Source of the DNA: Streptomyces sp. CB01201
GTDB taxonomy: Bacteria > Actinomycetota > Actinomycetes > Streptomycetales > Streptomycetaceae
Assembly: GCF_002803085.1 (NCBI RefSeq)
Contig: NZ_NNBJ01000011.1
Span: 1-64,000 of the forward strand
Direction: 5' to 3'
DNA: 64,000 bases
This document shows positions 17,523 to 29,003 of the stretch, one piece after another (the first letter of the stretch is position 1; every line of letters starts with the position of its first letter). The position numbers were made by a program, and so were the translations under genes. Under the pieces are notes generated by a model that saw only the letters and a program-made list of their open reading frames with translations, had not been told where the DNA came from and made no database searches.

Positions 17523-19328
17523 TCAGCCGCCGTACGCGCCCGACGCCGTCAGCCGCAGGGCGGTGTCGATCAGCGGGACGTGGCTGAAGGCCTGCGGGAA
17601 GTTGCCGACCTGGCGCTGGAGGTGCGGGTCCCACTCCTCGGCGAGGAGCCCGAGGTCGTTGCGCAGGGCGAGCAGCTTCTCGAAGAGCTTGCGGGCCTCG
17701 TCGACCCGGCCGATCATCGCGAGGTCGTCCGCCATCCAGAACGAGCAGGCCAGGAAGGCCCCTTCCTCGCCGAGCAGGCCGTCCAGGTTGTCCGCGTCAC
17801 CGCCCGTCGTCGGGTAGCGGAGGATGAACCCGTCCGGCGTGGACAGCTCGCGCTGGATGGCCTCGATGGTGCCGATCACGCGCTTGTCGTCCGGCGGCAG
17901 GAAGCCCATCTGCGGGATGAGCAGCAAGGACGCGTCCAGCTCCTGAGAGCCGTAGGACTGCGTGAAGGTGTTGCGTTCGGGGTCGTAGCCCTTCTCGCAG
18001 ACGTCCCGGTGGATGTCGTCGCGCAGCTCGCGCCACTTGTCGAGCGGTCCGTCCGCGTCGCCGGACTCGATGAGCTTGATCGTGCGGTCCACGGCCACCC
18101 AGGCCATCACCTTGGAGTGCACGAAGTGGCGGCGCGGGCCGCGCACCTCCCAGATGCCCTCGTCCGGCTGGTCCCAGTGGCTCTCCAGGTAGCGGATCAG
18201 CTTCAGCTGGAGCAGCGACGCGTAGTCGTTGCGCGCCAGGCCCGTCATGTGTGCCAGGTGCAGCGCCTCGGTGACCTCGCCGTACACGTCGAGCTGGAGC
18301 TGGTGGGCGGCGCCGTTGCCGGCCCGCACCGGGGTGGAGTTCTCGTAGCCGGGCAGCCAGTCCAGTTCGGTCTCGCCGAGTTCCCGCTCGCCGGCGATCC
18401 CGTACATGATCTGGAGGTTCTCCGGGTCGCCCGCCACCGAGCGCAGCAGCCACTCGCGCCAGGCGCGGGCCTCCTCGCGGTAGCCGGTGCGCAGCAGCGA
18501 GGACAGCGTGATCGCGGCGTCCCGCAGCCAGGTGTAGCGGTAGTCCCAGTTCCGCTCGCCGCCGATGTGCTCGGGCAGCGACATGGTGGGGGCGGCGACG
18601 ATGCCGCCGGTCGGCGCGTAGGTGAGTGCCTTGAGGGTGATCAGGGAGCGGACCACGGCCTCGCGGTAGGGCCCGTGGTAGGTGCAGTGGTCCACCCACT
18701 CGCGCCAGAACTCCTCGGTCGCCTCAAGGGACGCCTCGGGCTCGGGCAGCGCCGGCGGCTTCTGGTGCGAGGGCTGCCAGCTGATGGTGAACGCGACGCG
18801 CTCGCCCGGTGAGACGGTGAAGTCGGAGTACGTCGTCAGGTTCTTGCCGTACGTCTCGGCCTCGGTGTCCAGCCAGACCGAGTCGGGGCCCGCGACGGCC
18901 ACCGTGCGCGAGTCGACCTTGTGCACCCAGGGGGTGATCCGCCCGTAACTGAACCGCATGCGCAGCATGGAGCGCATCGGAACCCGGCCGCTGACCCCCT
19001 CCACGATGCGGATCAGCTGCGGGGCGCCGTCGCGCGGCGGCATGAAGTCGGTCACCCGGACCGTGCCGCGGGGGGTGTCCCACTCCGATTCCAGGATGAG
19101 CGAGTCGCCCCGGTAGCGGCGGCGGTCGGCCGCCGGGGGCGGATCGTCGGTCCCGTGTGCGGGCCCGACCCGCCAGAAGCCGTGTTCCTCGGTGCCGAGC
19201 AGTCCGGCGAAGACGGCGTGCGAGTCGAAGCGGGGCAGGCAGAGCCAGTCCGCCGTGCCGTCCCGGCAGACCAGTGCGGCGGTCTGCATGTCTCCGATGA
19301 GTGCGTAATCCTCGATGCGCCCGGCCAC
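17523..19328 (-). CDS. GH15 family glycoside hydrolase (trehalase/glucoamylase-like)
   Basis: A 601-residue cytosolic enzyme of glycoside hydrolase family 15; no signal peptide. The N-terminal super-sandwich domain starts RIEDYALIGDMQTAALV; the (alpha/alpha)6 barrel carries GGERNWDYRYTWLRDAA, with the residues that hold the glucose ring, then LDVYGEVTEALHL and EEGAFLACSFWMADDLA. Actinobacterial relatives of this exact type are known as trehalases (trehalose to two glucoses), and others as glucoamylases. GTG 19328 is chosen: GGAG lies 7 bases upstream and the family begins here. It is divergent from pyrG. Confidence 0.9.
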   Translation of the reverse strand: MAGRIEDYALIGDMQTAALVCRDGTADWLCLPRFDSHAVFAGLLGTEEHGFWRVGPAHGTDDPPPAADRRRYRGDSLILESEWDTPRGTVRVTDFMPPRDGAPQLIRIVEGVSGRVPMRSMLRMRFSYGRITPWVHKVDSRTVAVAGPDSVWLDTEAETYGKNLTTYSDFTVSPGERVAFTISWQPSHQKPPALPEPEASLEATEEFWREWVDHCTYHGPYREAVVRSLITLKALTYAPTGGIVAAPTMSLPEHIGGERNWDYRYTWLRDAAITLSSLLRTGYREEARAWREWLLRSVAGDPENLQIMYGIAGERELGETELDWLPGYENSTPVRAGNGAAHQLQLDVYGEVTEALHLAHMTGLARNDYASLLQLKLIRYLESHWDQPDEGIWEVRGPRRHFVHSKVMAWVAVDRTIKLIESGDADGPLDKWRELRDDIHRDVCEKGYDPERNTFTQSYGSQELDASLLLIPQMGFLPPDDKRVIGTIEAIQRELSTPDGFILRYPTTGGDADNLDGLLGEEGAFLACSFWMADDLAMIGRVDEARKLFEKLLALRNDLGLLAEEWDPHLQRQVGNFPQAFSHVPLIDTALRLTASGAYGG

Positions 19329-19753
19329 GTGCAATCTCCAGTCGAACGGCCACGTCCGCCCCCTGGGGGCGCTTACAGCGACAGCGGTCAAGGGTTCGCC
19401 AACGAGCGCATGTTCCGGGTGACGGGCTGGGTGGTGCCGTGCTACCAGGTGGCTCGGCAAGCGAGTGTCCGAGCAGGATACGACGCACGATAGTGATCCG
19501 CTTAAGCCTTCCTCGAACGCCACTGAGCCGAACGAGTGAGGCTCGTACTCAGGGCTGACCAGCGGCATACAGAGCGTGGCCGGGCGCGGTCTCCCGCTGT
19601 CGCTGATACCCTGGTAGCCCGTGGCCGGGTGCTGAAAAAAGCCCCGAACCGCAGCGACGGCACCCTCTGAGATCTCGCGTGAACTCGCACAAGATCCACA
19701 CAGGGTGACCGGTACGCACTCCAGACAGCGACCACGGGAGCCCCCTCTTGGCC
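19329..19753. other. Intergenic region GH15 / pyrG
   Basis: A 425-base region between divergent genes without a credible gene. It contains an imperfect inverted repeat at 19523-19552 (CTGAGCC and GGCTC with outer CTCAG) and AT-richer stretches near 19490-19510 and 19635-19645. A TACCCT near 19607 could be a -10 for pyrG, but no good -35 is paired with it, so promoters remain unassigned. Confidence 0.5.
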
Positions 19754-21430
<1,677 letters not shown>

Positions 21431-21460
21431 TCGCGCATCGCCGCGCGCGCGTTAACGTTG

Positions 21461-21507
21461 CCGGGGTACGGGGTCCTCACCAGGGCCCGTACCCCGGTTT
21501 CTGTTGT
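21461..21507 (+). terminator. pyrG terminator
   Basis: A perfect 12-bp stem CCGGGGTACGGG (21461-21472) with CCCGTACCCCGG (21486-21497), followed by TTTCTGTTGTT. It separates pyrG from the Nudix gene, which therefore needs its own promoter or read-through. Confidence 0.85.
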
Positions 21508-21535
21508 TGCGCGCGCACTGTGGGAGGACGCCGAC

Positions 21536-22162
21536 ATGGCCATCGAGGACACCGCCGAACAGTGGCAGGTCGTGGCGAGTACCACTCCCTTCACCGGCCA
21601 CAAGACGAGCGTCCGCACCGACGACGTCGTCATGCCCGACGGCGCGGTCCACCAGCGCGACTACCAGGTCCACCCCGGCTCGGTGGCGATCTGCGCCCTC
21701 GACGACGAGGGCCGGGTCCTGGTGCTGCGCCAGTACCGCCACCCGGTGCGCCACAAGCTCTGGGAGATCCCGGCCGGGCTCCTGGACGTGCCCGGCGAGA
21801 ACCCGCTGCACGCCGCCCAGCGCGAGCTGTACGAGGAGGCGCACGTCAAGGCCGAGCAGTGGCACGTCCTCACCGACGTGTACACCTCGCCCGGCGGCAG
21901 CGACGAAGCCGTACGGATCTTCCTGGCCCGCGATCTGTCCGAGGCGGACGGCGAGCGCTTCGAGGTCTCCGAGGAGGAGGCCGACATGGAGCTGGCCCGC
22001 GTACCGCTCGACGACCTCGTGCGCGGGGCTCTGGCCGGGGAACTGCACAACACCTGCCTGGTGGTCGGAGCGCTCGCGCTGTCGGCCGTGCTGCGGGGCG
22101 ACGGTGTGGACGCGCTGCGCCCGGCCGACGCGCCCTGGCCGGCCCGGCCGTTCGAGGCCTGA
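21536..22162 (+). CDS. Nudix hydrolase, ADP-ribose pyrophosphatase type
   Basis: A 208-residue Nudix enzyme expected to split ADP-ribose into AMP and ribose 5-phosphate. The Nudix box covers GLLDVPGENPLHAAQ followed by RELYEEAHVKAE, with the metal-binding REL-x-EE core; the glycine expected after EE is replaced (EEAHVKAE), a small deviation. The upstream LRQYRHPVRHKLWEIPAGLL and downstream TSPGGSDEAVRIFLA are ADP-ribose pyrophosphatase hallmarks. The ATG at 21536 has GGGAGG nearby. Its 3' end is part of a local duplication (22140-22270). Confidence 0.9.
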   Translation: MAIEDTAEQWQVVASTTPFTGHKTSVRTDDVVMPDGAVHQRDYQVHPGSVAICALDDEGRVLVLRQYRHPVRHKLWEIPAGLLDVPGENPLHAAQRELYEEAHVKAEQWHVLTDVYTSPGGSDEAVRIFLARDLSEADGERFEVSEEEADMELARVPLDDLVRGALAGELHNTCLVVGALALSAVLRGDGVDALRPADAPWPARPFEA

Positions 22163-22270
22163 GCCGGACCTCTGCCTTCGCGCGGTGGGCCGGCCCTTCG
22201 AGGCCCTGCGGGGAGTGAGCCGGACCCCCGCCTTCGCGGACCGGCCGGGGCCTTCGACGAGTGAGCCGAG
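22140..22270. repeat. Triplicated 3' end of the Nudix gene
   Basis: The end of the Nudix gene, GCCGTTCGAGGCC then TGAGCCGGACC and GCCTTCGCG, recurs at 22187-22240 with a 10-base insertion and again, shorter, at 22241-22270 (GGCCTTCGA, TGAGCCGAG). Each copy contains the stop codon context. This looks like local slippage or unequal duplication. Confidence 0.7.
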
Positions 22271-22286
22271 CCGTTCCCCCGGTCAC

Positions 22287-22335
22287 ATCCGATCGCACCC
22301 GATCCCATCCGATCTGAAAATCCGCTGATCCGATC
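22287..22335. repeat. Phased CCGATC repeats
   Basis: The hexamer CCGATC occurs four times, with GATC at 22291, 22301, 22311 and 22332. The first three are spaced exactly 10 bases, about one helical turn, and the fourth about two turns further on. The cluster is AT-richer than its surroundings and lies 115-165 bases before the NB-ARC/TPR gene, consistent with an operator array. Confidence 0.6.
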
Positions 22336-22450
22336 GGGCGACATCCCCGCCGCGCTCCGCCCAAACGGTCACGAAGCGTGAACTACGCTCGGACTGCCCG
22401 TGCGGAGACCCGCACGGTCTCCAGGTGCTCAGGCGGACGGAGCGTGGCCC

Positions 22451-24478
22451 GTGACGGATCAGGCGGTGGACGTGGGTGGCGCTGCCGCCGGGCAGTGTGT
22501 GGACCAATTCCTGGGCAGACAGCGGGAGTTGAAGGAGCTGCGGGCCGACATCGAGCGGGCCGGACTTGACACCCTGTCAGGAAAGAAGTCGCCCCGGGCC
22601 AGGGTCCTGCTGATCGCGGGCCGCCCCGGATCGGGACGCAGCGCACTCGCCGGCGAGCTGGCCCGCACGGTGGCCGCCGACTACCCCGACGGGGTGCTGC
22701 GCGCCGGCCTCACCGAACCCGGCGGCGCCCGGGTCCCCGTCGACCGGGTCGCCCGCGATCTGCTGGACGCCCTTGACGTCCCGGCGCCGCCGGGGGCCGG
22801 CGAGGACGAGCTGGCCCAGCTGGTCCGCGGGGCGTTCGCGGGCCGCCGGGCGGTCGTGCTGCTCGACGACGCGGCCGACGCCGAACAGGTCGGCCCGCTG
22901 CTTCCCGACACCTCCCGGTGCCTGATCGTGGCGACCGCCCGGGGCCCGCTCACCGGCATCCCCGACGTCCGCCCGTGCACCCTCGGCGGCCTGGACGTGA
23001 AGTCGGCGGTCGAACTCCTGGAGGGCTACACCGGATCGGTGCGCGTCACGGTCGATCCGCGCGCCGCCGAGACCCTCGTCGAGGTCTGCGGGGGGCAGCC
23101 CGCCGCCCTCGTCCTGGTCGGCGGCTGGCTCGCGGCCCGCCCCAAGGCCGCCGTCGCCGACGTGGCCAAGCAGTTGCGCGCCATGTGCGACGACGAGGAC
23201 GAAGTCCCGGACGCCACAAGGCCGTTGGCCCGGTCCTTCCGGCTCGTGTACGAGTCCCTCTCGCAGCCGGCCGCCCGGATACTGCGACTGCTCGCGCTCG
23301 CCCCCGCCGGGATCGCCGACGCGCACACCGCCTCCGCGCTGGCCGGCTGCTCGGTCTCGGGCGCCCAGACCGCGCTCGCCGACTTCGTACGGTACGGGCT
23401 GCTGCGCCGCGATCCCCAAGTCCCCGAGCAGTACCTGGTGCCGGGCGCGCTCGCGCCGCTGCTGCGCGCGCTCTGCGAGCGGGTCGACCGGCCCGGCGAG
23501 GTGCAGCTGGCCCGCGCCCGCATGCTGGAGCGGACGGTACGGCTGCTCCAGTCCTGCCGCGCGGTCACCGAGCCCGAGGGCTCGCCCGCCCGCCGAAAGC
23601 TCGCCGGGCTGCCGCGCGCCCTGCGCTTCCCCAGCGCGGCCGTCGCGGACGCCTGGCTCAGCACCCGCCGGCCCGCACTGCTCGCCTCGGCCCGGCTCGC
23701 CGTGGCGGACGGTGAGCTCGACACGCTGGCCCGCCGCCTGGTGGCCGCCCTGGTCCGGGCGCTCGCCGCCCACCGGGGTGCCGAGGCCGCCGCCCCCGAG
23801 CTGTACGGGCTGCACCAGCTGGTCCTGGACGTCGCCGAGCGCCGCGGGCTGCACCGCGAGAAGGCCGCGGCCCTGCTCAACCTGGGCGACCTGGACGCCG
23901 GGAACGGGCGCACGGCCGAGGCGCTGGCCCGCTACCGGCTCGCCCTGGACGCGGGCCGGGCCGCGAACGACCCGTACGCGACCGGCCGCGCGATGGAATC
24001 CGTAGGCGGCGCCCACCAGGAGCTGGGGGACTGGCAGCGGGCCTCCGACTGGTACGGGCGCGCGCTGTCCCAGCGGCTGGCGCGCGGCGAGCGCGCCGAC
24101 GAGGCGCGGCTGTACGGCCGCCTCGCCACCGTGCACACCTACGCGGGCCGCTACGGCGAGGCGCTGCGCTGCTGGCGCGCGGCGGTGGCCGGATACCGGC
24201 GGCTCGGTGATCTCCCGAGCCAGGCAAGGGCGTTGAGCGAGGCGGCCCGGGTCCAGGAGTACGCCGGGCGGCCCGAGGAATCGCTGCGCACCTGCCGCGA
24301 GGCCGTGGAGCTGGCCCGCACGGCCGGTGATCTGCGTCTCCAGGCCGCGCTCCAGCTCAGGCTGGCCGACACCTTGGACCGGCTCGGTGACCCGGCGGCC
24401 GCGCGATTGCACCGCGCGACGGCCGACCGGCTTCTGGAAGATGAGGCCACAGCCCCGGGGGACCTGCGAAATCCGTAG
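22451..24478 (+). CDS. NB-ARC/TPR ATPase (AfsR-like, no DNA-binding domain)
   Basis: A 675-residue protein. Residues about 30-300 form an NB-ARC-like STAND ATPase module: the P-loop GRPGSGRSA (near residue 57) has Arg where Lys is normal, and a Walker B-like VVLLDD follows near 137. A winged-helix-like segment (RILRLLALAPAGI near 280) comes next, then at least five TPR-like repeats from about 475 to 650 (LLNLGDLDAGNGRTAEALARYRLAL). AfsR/SARP regulators share this core but begin with a DNA-binding domain, absent here. The GTG at 22451 has GGAG 8 bases upstream. The Lys-to-Arg change may weaken nucleotide binding. Function unknown; it may act as a signalling scaffold. It lies between the Nudix gene and ald. 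Confidence 0.85.
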   Translation: MTDQAVDVGGAAAGQCVDQFLGRQRELKELRADIERAGLDTLSGKKSPRARVLLIAGRPGSGRSALAGELARTVAADYPDGVLRAGLTEPGGARVPVDRVARDLLDALDVPAPPGAGEDELAQLVRGAFAGRRAVVLLDDAADAEQVGPLLPDTSRCLIVATARGPLTGIPDVRPCTLGGLDVKSAVELLEGYTGSVRVTVDPRAAETLVEVCGGQPAALVLVGGWLAARPKAAVADVAKQLRAMCDDEDEVPDATRPLARSFRLVYESLSQPAARILRLLALAPAGIADAHTASALAGCSVSGAQTALADFVRYGLLRRDPQVPEQYLVPGALAPLLRALCERVDRPGEVQLARARMLERTVRLLQSCRAVTEPEGSPARRKLAGLPRALRFPSAAVADAWLSTRRPALLASARLAVADGELDTLARRLVAALVRALAAHRGAEAAAPELYGLHQLVLDVAERRGLHREKAAALLNLGDLDAGNGRTAEALARYRLALDAGRAANDPYATGRAMESVGGAHQELGDWQRASDWYGRALSQRLARGERADEARLYGRLATVHTYAGRYGEALRCWRAAVAGYRRLGDLPSQARALSEAARVQEYAGRPEESLRTCREAVELARTAGDLRLQAALQLRLADTLDRLGDPAAARLHRATADRLLEDEATAPGDLRNP

Positions 24479-24479
24479 C

Positions 24480-24500
24480 GCTTCAGCCAAAGATTGAAGC
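24480..24500. promoter_or_regulatory. Inverted repeat upstream of ald
   Basis: GCTTCA (24480-24485) and TGAAGC (24495-24500) flank a 9-base spacer, immediately after the preceding stop and before the ald promoter. It may end the upstream transcript (TTTGT follows) or be a regulator site. Confidence 0.45.
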
Positions 24501-24510
24501 TTTGTAAGGG

Positions 24511-24538
24511 TAGACAGCGAGAAAACCTTCATTAGACT
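24511..24538 (+). promoter_or_regulatory. ald promoter
   Basis: TAGACA (24511-24516), a 16-base spacer and TAGACT (24533-24538) make a good principal-sigma promoter. Transcription would start near 24545, leaving a leader of about 95 bases before ald. Confidence 0.6.
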
Positions 24539-24641
24539 GGCTCTGCCGCAACGTCCTGCGGTACCTCCCGGTGTGCCGTCGTGCTTCCGGGTATGTATGG
24601 CATTGCCCCCCTTTTTCCCTGAGCCAAGGACCGTGATCGAC

Positions 24642-25757
<1,116 letters not shown>

Positions 25758-25795
25758 TCAAAAGCCGGTTCGTCAACCCGGACCGTCAACCTCGT

Positions 25796-25836
25796 ACATC
25801 CGGCCGGACCTTGTCGACCAAGGTCCGGCCGGATGT
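25796..25836. terminator. ald terminator
   Basis: A perfect 18-bp stem (25796-25813 with 25819-25836; arms begin ACATCCGGCCGG and end CCGGCCGGATGT) around the loop TCGAC. It lies 40 bases after the ald stop. Confidence 0.85.
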
Positions 25837-25901
25837 GTGTCGCGACACTTCCGCCCCCTGTGCCGGGCTTGCTCAACTCGCCTCGAACGTAACCCTTTAA
25901 C

Positions 25902-25923
25902 CGTTTCGCGCACTGGTGAAACG
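25902..25923. promoter_or_regulatory. parS-like inverted repeat upstream of parA-like gene
   Basis: CGTTTC (25902-25907) and GAAACG (25918-25923) face each other across 10 bases. Canonical parS is GTTTCACGTGAAAC, whose half-sites are the same but closer together, so this is not a standard parS. It could be an operator or partition site for the ParA/RHH pair downstream. Confidence 0.4.
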
Positions 25924-26000
25924 TGTGCCTGAGTGCCTGTACGCCCTTGACAGAGCGGTGTTCGGTTGCCGACACATCGGGCCGGGTCCGGCGGATTGTG

Positions 26001-26030
26001 TTGCTGCGGACCGGTGACACGCCATAGAGT
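26001..26030 (+). promoter_or_regulatory. Promoter of parA-scp operon
   Basis: TTGCTG (26001-26006), an 18-base spacer and TAGAGT (26025-26030) form a plausible housekeeping promoter, giving a leader of about 70 bases with an excellent AAGGAGG ribosome site. Confidence 0.55.
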
Positions 26031-26106
26031 CGCCAACCGTCGGCATGGTGCCACGCTGACCTATCGATAAAGTTTCCTGGTCACGTCCAAGGAGGTAAGA
26101 CGACTT

Positions 26107-27279
26107 GTGAATGAGTCGACATTTACTCCCGGAGGTGGTCAGTCAGGATTCCCTGCGGGGACGTCCGTACGGGGCCAGAGCCCTTCGGGGCCCGAGGCTG
26201 TCGGCTCCGTCGCGGTCCGCACCTTCGAAACCACCCAGCACATGACGACAGCCCCACGGATGATGGACGGCCTACACGTGAACGCCACGGCCGGCAACGA
26301 GAGCGGCCGGGACACCGCCGCTCTCGCCGACTTTGACGAGGTGCCCCAGGGGCACTTCTACGACCCCGACGCCGAGTACGAGCCCGACCCCGAGTACGCG
26401 GCCACCCTCGCCCCCGACGCCGCCCGCCAGCGCCGCGAGCGGATCGGCCCGACCGGACGGCCGCTGCCGTACTTCCCGATCCCGGGTCCGCTGACCGACC
26501 ACGGTCCCGCGAAGATCATCGCGATGTGCAACCAGAAGGGCGGCGTGGGCAAGACCACGTCGACCATCAACCTGGGTGCCGCGCTCGCGGAGTACGGACG
26601 GCGCGTGCTGCTCGTCGACTTCGACCCGCAGGGAGCCCTGTCGGTCGGCCTCGGCGTGAACCCGATGGAACTCGACCTCACCGTCTACAACCTGCTCATG
26701 GAGCGGGGCATGTCGGCCGACGAGGTGCTGCTCAAGACCGCGGTCCCCAACATGGACCTGCTGCCGAGCAACATCGACCTGTCCGCCGCCGAGGTGCAGT
26801 TGGTGAGCGAGGTCGCGCGCGAGTCCACGCTCCAGCGGGCGCTCAAGCCGCTGATGCAGGACTACGACTACATCGTGATCGACTGCCAGCCCTCGCTCGG
26901 CCTGCTCACCGTGAACGCCCTGACGGCGGCCCACAAGGTGATCGTGCCGCTGGAGTGCGAGTTCTTCGCGCTGCGCGGCGTCGCGCTGCTCACCGAGACG
27001 ATCGAGAAGGTGCAGGAACGCCTCAACCCGGACCTGGAGTTGGACGGCATCCTCGCCACGATGTACGACTCCCGCACGGTGCACAGCCGTGAGGTCCTGG
27101 CCCGGGTGGTCGAGGCCTTCGACGACCACGTCTACCACACGGTCATCGGCCGGACGGTGCGCTTCCCGGAGACCACGGTCGCCGGCGAGCCGATCACGAC
27201 GTACGCCTCCAACTCCGTCGGCGCGGCCGCCTACCGTCAGCTCGCCAGGGAGGTGCTCGCCCGGTGTCACGCCGAGTGA
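26107..27279 (+). CDS. ParA-family ATPase
   Basis: A 390-residue ParA/Soj-type ATPase. Residues 1-135 are an acidic, Gly/Pro/Asp-rich, probably disordered extension. The deviant Walker A motif lies near residue 144 (NQKGGVGKTTSTINLG), followed by VLLVDFDPQGALS (Walker A') and YIVIDCQPSLGLLTVNALTA (Walker B). This is the second-locus ParA that sits beside scpA-scpB in actinobacteria (Rv1708-like), distinct from the parA near the replication origin. The GTG at 26107 has AAGGAGG 11 bases upstream. It overlaps the RHH-like gene by 16 bases, which implies coupled translation. Likely role: chromosome organisation or segregation. Confidence 0.92.
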   Translation: MNESTFTPGGGQSGFPAGTSVRGQSPSGPEAVGSVAVRTFETTQHMTTAPRMMDGLHVNATAGNESGRDTAALADFDEVPQGHFYDPDAEYEPDPEYAATLAPDAARQRRERIGPTGRPLPYFPIPGPLTDHGPAKIIAMCNQKGGVGKTTSTINLGAALAEYGRRVLLVDFDPQGALSVGLGVNPMELDLTVYNLLMERGMSADEVLLKTAVPNMDLLPSNIDLSAAEVQLVSEVARESTLQRALKPLMQDYDYIVIDCQPSLGLLTVNALTAAHKVIVPLECEFFALRGVALLTETIEKVQERLNPDLELDGILATMYDSRTVHSREVLARVVEAFDDHVYHTVIGRTVRFPETTVAGEPITTYASNSVGAAAYRQLAREVLARCHAE

Positions 27280-27809
27280 GTCTGCCCGGGGCCGACGAAC
27301 TGTTCCGTACGACCGGGGGGATGGCGCTCTCGCCGTCCGCCCCGCGCCGGGGGGCCAACGGCGAGGCACGGGTGCCGGCCCCGGCGGGCGAGAGCGACTC
27401 CGTCGCCGCCGAGCCCGCCGAGGCGGAGCACACCGCCGCGGACGAGGACTCCGGCTCCGGGGAGCCGCGCAGCCGGGGTGCCGCCGAGGCGGAGGCCGCC
27501 AAGGCCCGTCGGGCGCAGGCCCAGGGCTCCGGCACGGCGTCCGGTTCCGGCACCGCGCAGCAGCGGCGCCGCCAGCGGGCCGCGAACCGGCGGCCCAGCG
27601 GCCGGGAGCGGCACGACGAGAAGATCACGGTGTACGTCTCCGCCGAGGAGCTGATGGACCTGGAGCACGCGCGCCTGGTCCTGCGCGGGGAGCACGGGCT
27701 CGCGGTCGACCGCGGGCGGATCGTCCGCGAGGCGGTGGCCGTCGTCCTCGCCGACCTGGAGTCGCGGGGCGACGCGAGCATTCTCGTGCGGCGTCTTCGG
27801 GGGCGGTAG
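27264..27809 (+). CDS. RHH-like putative ParA partner
   Basis: A 181-residue protein. The first 115 residues are Ala/Glu/Arg low complexity. The last 65 look folded: a short strand KITVYVSAEELMDLEHARL then a helix ending GRIVREAVAVVLADLESRGD, a pattern like ribbon-helix-helix (CopG/ParG) DNA-binding domains. It overlaps the ParA gene by 16 bases and precedes scpA. Plasmid type Ib partition systems pair a ParA with a small RHH protein, so a centromere-binding role is a reasonable guess. The family assignment is inferred, not recognised. Confidence 0.75.
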   Translation: MSRRVSLPGADELFRTTGGMALSPSAPRRGANGEARVPAPAGESDSVAAEPAEAEHTAADEDSGSGEPRSRGAAEAEAAKARRAQAQGSGTASGSGTAQQRRRQRAANRRPSGRERHDEKITVYVSAEELMDLEHARLVLRGEHGLAVDRGRIVREAVAVVLADLESRGDASILVRRLRGR

Positions 27810-27983
27810 CCGCTAGCCTGCGGCGGAGCCCCCTCGGACCGCCCGCCCGCCCTTTCCTCCCCTGGACCACCCTTGCCGACGCCGACTGCTGATGAACCCC
27901 CCGTTCCCGCTGCGCGTGGGGTGCGGCGTGCGCTGGGGCGGGGTCCGGGGGGTTCCTTCCCCACCCCCGCGGCGGAGCCGCCA

Positions 27984-29003
27984 ATGAGCACAGCGCCCCC
28001 GGACCCCCGCTCCTCAAACTCCCCCGAGGACTTCGTCCAGGGGGGACCCCCAGGGGCTGAATTTTCGCCGGCCGGGGCTGAATCGGCTTCCGCCGACGAC
28101 GAGTTGGTGCTCGCCGAAGCCGAAGCCGAAGCCGAAGCCCAACCGGATGCCGAAGCCGAACCGGATGGTTCCGAAGCCGGTACCGCACCCGAACCCGAAG
28201 CCGGTGACGGGCGGTTCACCGTTCGGTTGGCCAACTTCGAAGGGCCCTTCGACCTTCTCCTCCAGCTCATCTCCAAGCACAAGATGGACGTCACCGAGGT
28301 CGCCCTCTCCAAGGTGACCGACGAGTTCATGGCGCACATCCGGGCCATGGGGCCGGACTGGGACCTGGACCAGACCACCGAGTTCCTCGTCGTCGCGGCC
28401 ACCCTGCTCGACCTCAAGGCGGCCCGGCTGCTGCCCGCCGCCGAGGTGGAGGACGAGGCCGACCTCGCCCTCCTGGAGGCCCGGGACCTGCTCTTCGCGC
28501 GGCTGCTCCAGTACCGGGCGTACAAGCGGATCGCGGACATCTTCAGCGAGCGGCTCGACACCGAGGCGCGCCGGTACCCGCGCACCGTCGGCCTGGAGGG
28601 GCACCTCGCCGAGCTGCTGCCCGACGTCGTCATCAGCATCGGCGCCGAGGGCTTCGCGAAGCTGGCCGTCAAGGCCATGCAGCCCAGGGCCAAGCCGCAG
28701 GTGTACGTAGATCACATCCACGCCCCGCTCGTCTCGGTGCGGGAGCAGGCCGAGATCGTGGTGGCCCGGCTGCGGGAGGCGGGCGCGACCAGCTTCCGGG
28801 TGCTCGCCGAGGACGCCCCGGACACCCTTACCGTGGTGGCCCGGTTCCTGGCCCTCCTGGAGCTGTACCGCGAGAAGGCCGTCGTCCTGGACCAGGACGA
28901 GGCGCTGGGGGAGCTGATGGTGCGCTGGAGCGGCGGCGAGGGCGACGGGGCGCCGACGGTGACCGACGAGTTCGACCGAGTGGTGACGGAGGAGAAGGCG
29001 TGA
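27984..29003 (+). CDS. scpA: Segregation and condensation protein A
   Basis: A 339-residue kleisin subunit that bridges the SMC ATPase heads and helps compact the chromosome. Residues 1-72 are a disordered Ala/Glu/Pro tail including a hexamer repeat. The ScpA domain begins FTVRLANFEGPFDLLLQLIS near residue 76, and continues MDVTEVALSKVTDEF; the C-terminal winged helix (VARFLALLELYREKAV) should contact the SMC head. ATG 27984 has GGAG six bases upstream; a TTG at 27873 would add 37 proline-rich residues and lacks a ribosome site. It overlaps scpB by 4 bases. Confidence 0.92.
   Translation: MSTAPPDPRSSNSPEDFVQGGPPGAEFSPAGAESASADDELVLAEAEAEAEAQPDAEAEPDGSEAGTAPEPEAGDGRFTVRLANFEGPFDLLLQLISKHKMDVTEVALSKVTDEFMAHIRAMGPDWDLDQTTEFLVVAATLLDLKAARLLPAAEVEDEADLALLEARDLLFARLLQYRAYKRIADIFSERLDTEARRYPRTVGLEGHLAELLPDVVISIGAEGFAKLAVKAMQPRAKPQVYVDHIHAPLVSVREQAEIVVARLREAGATSFRVLAEDAPDTLTVVARFLALLELYREKAVVLDQDEALGELMVRWSGGEGDGAPTVTDEFDRVVTEEKA
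28113..28136 (+). repeat. GCCGAA hexamer repeat inside scpA
   Basis: Four perfect GCCGAA units, continued by degenerate copies to about 28200, encode an Ala-Glu run in the disordered N-terminus of ScpA. The repeat length keeps the reading frame, so copy number changes would only alter tail length. Confidence 0.8.

Noticed and set aside
25902..25923. Canonical parS site
   Set aside because: Half-sites match but the spacing is 6 bases longer than GTTTCACGTGAAAC allows.
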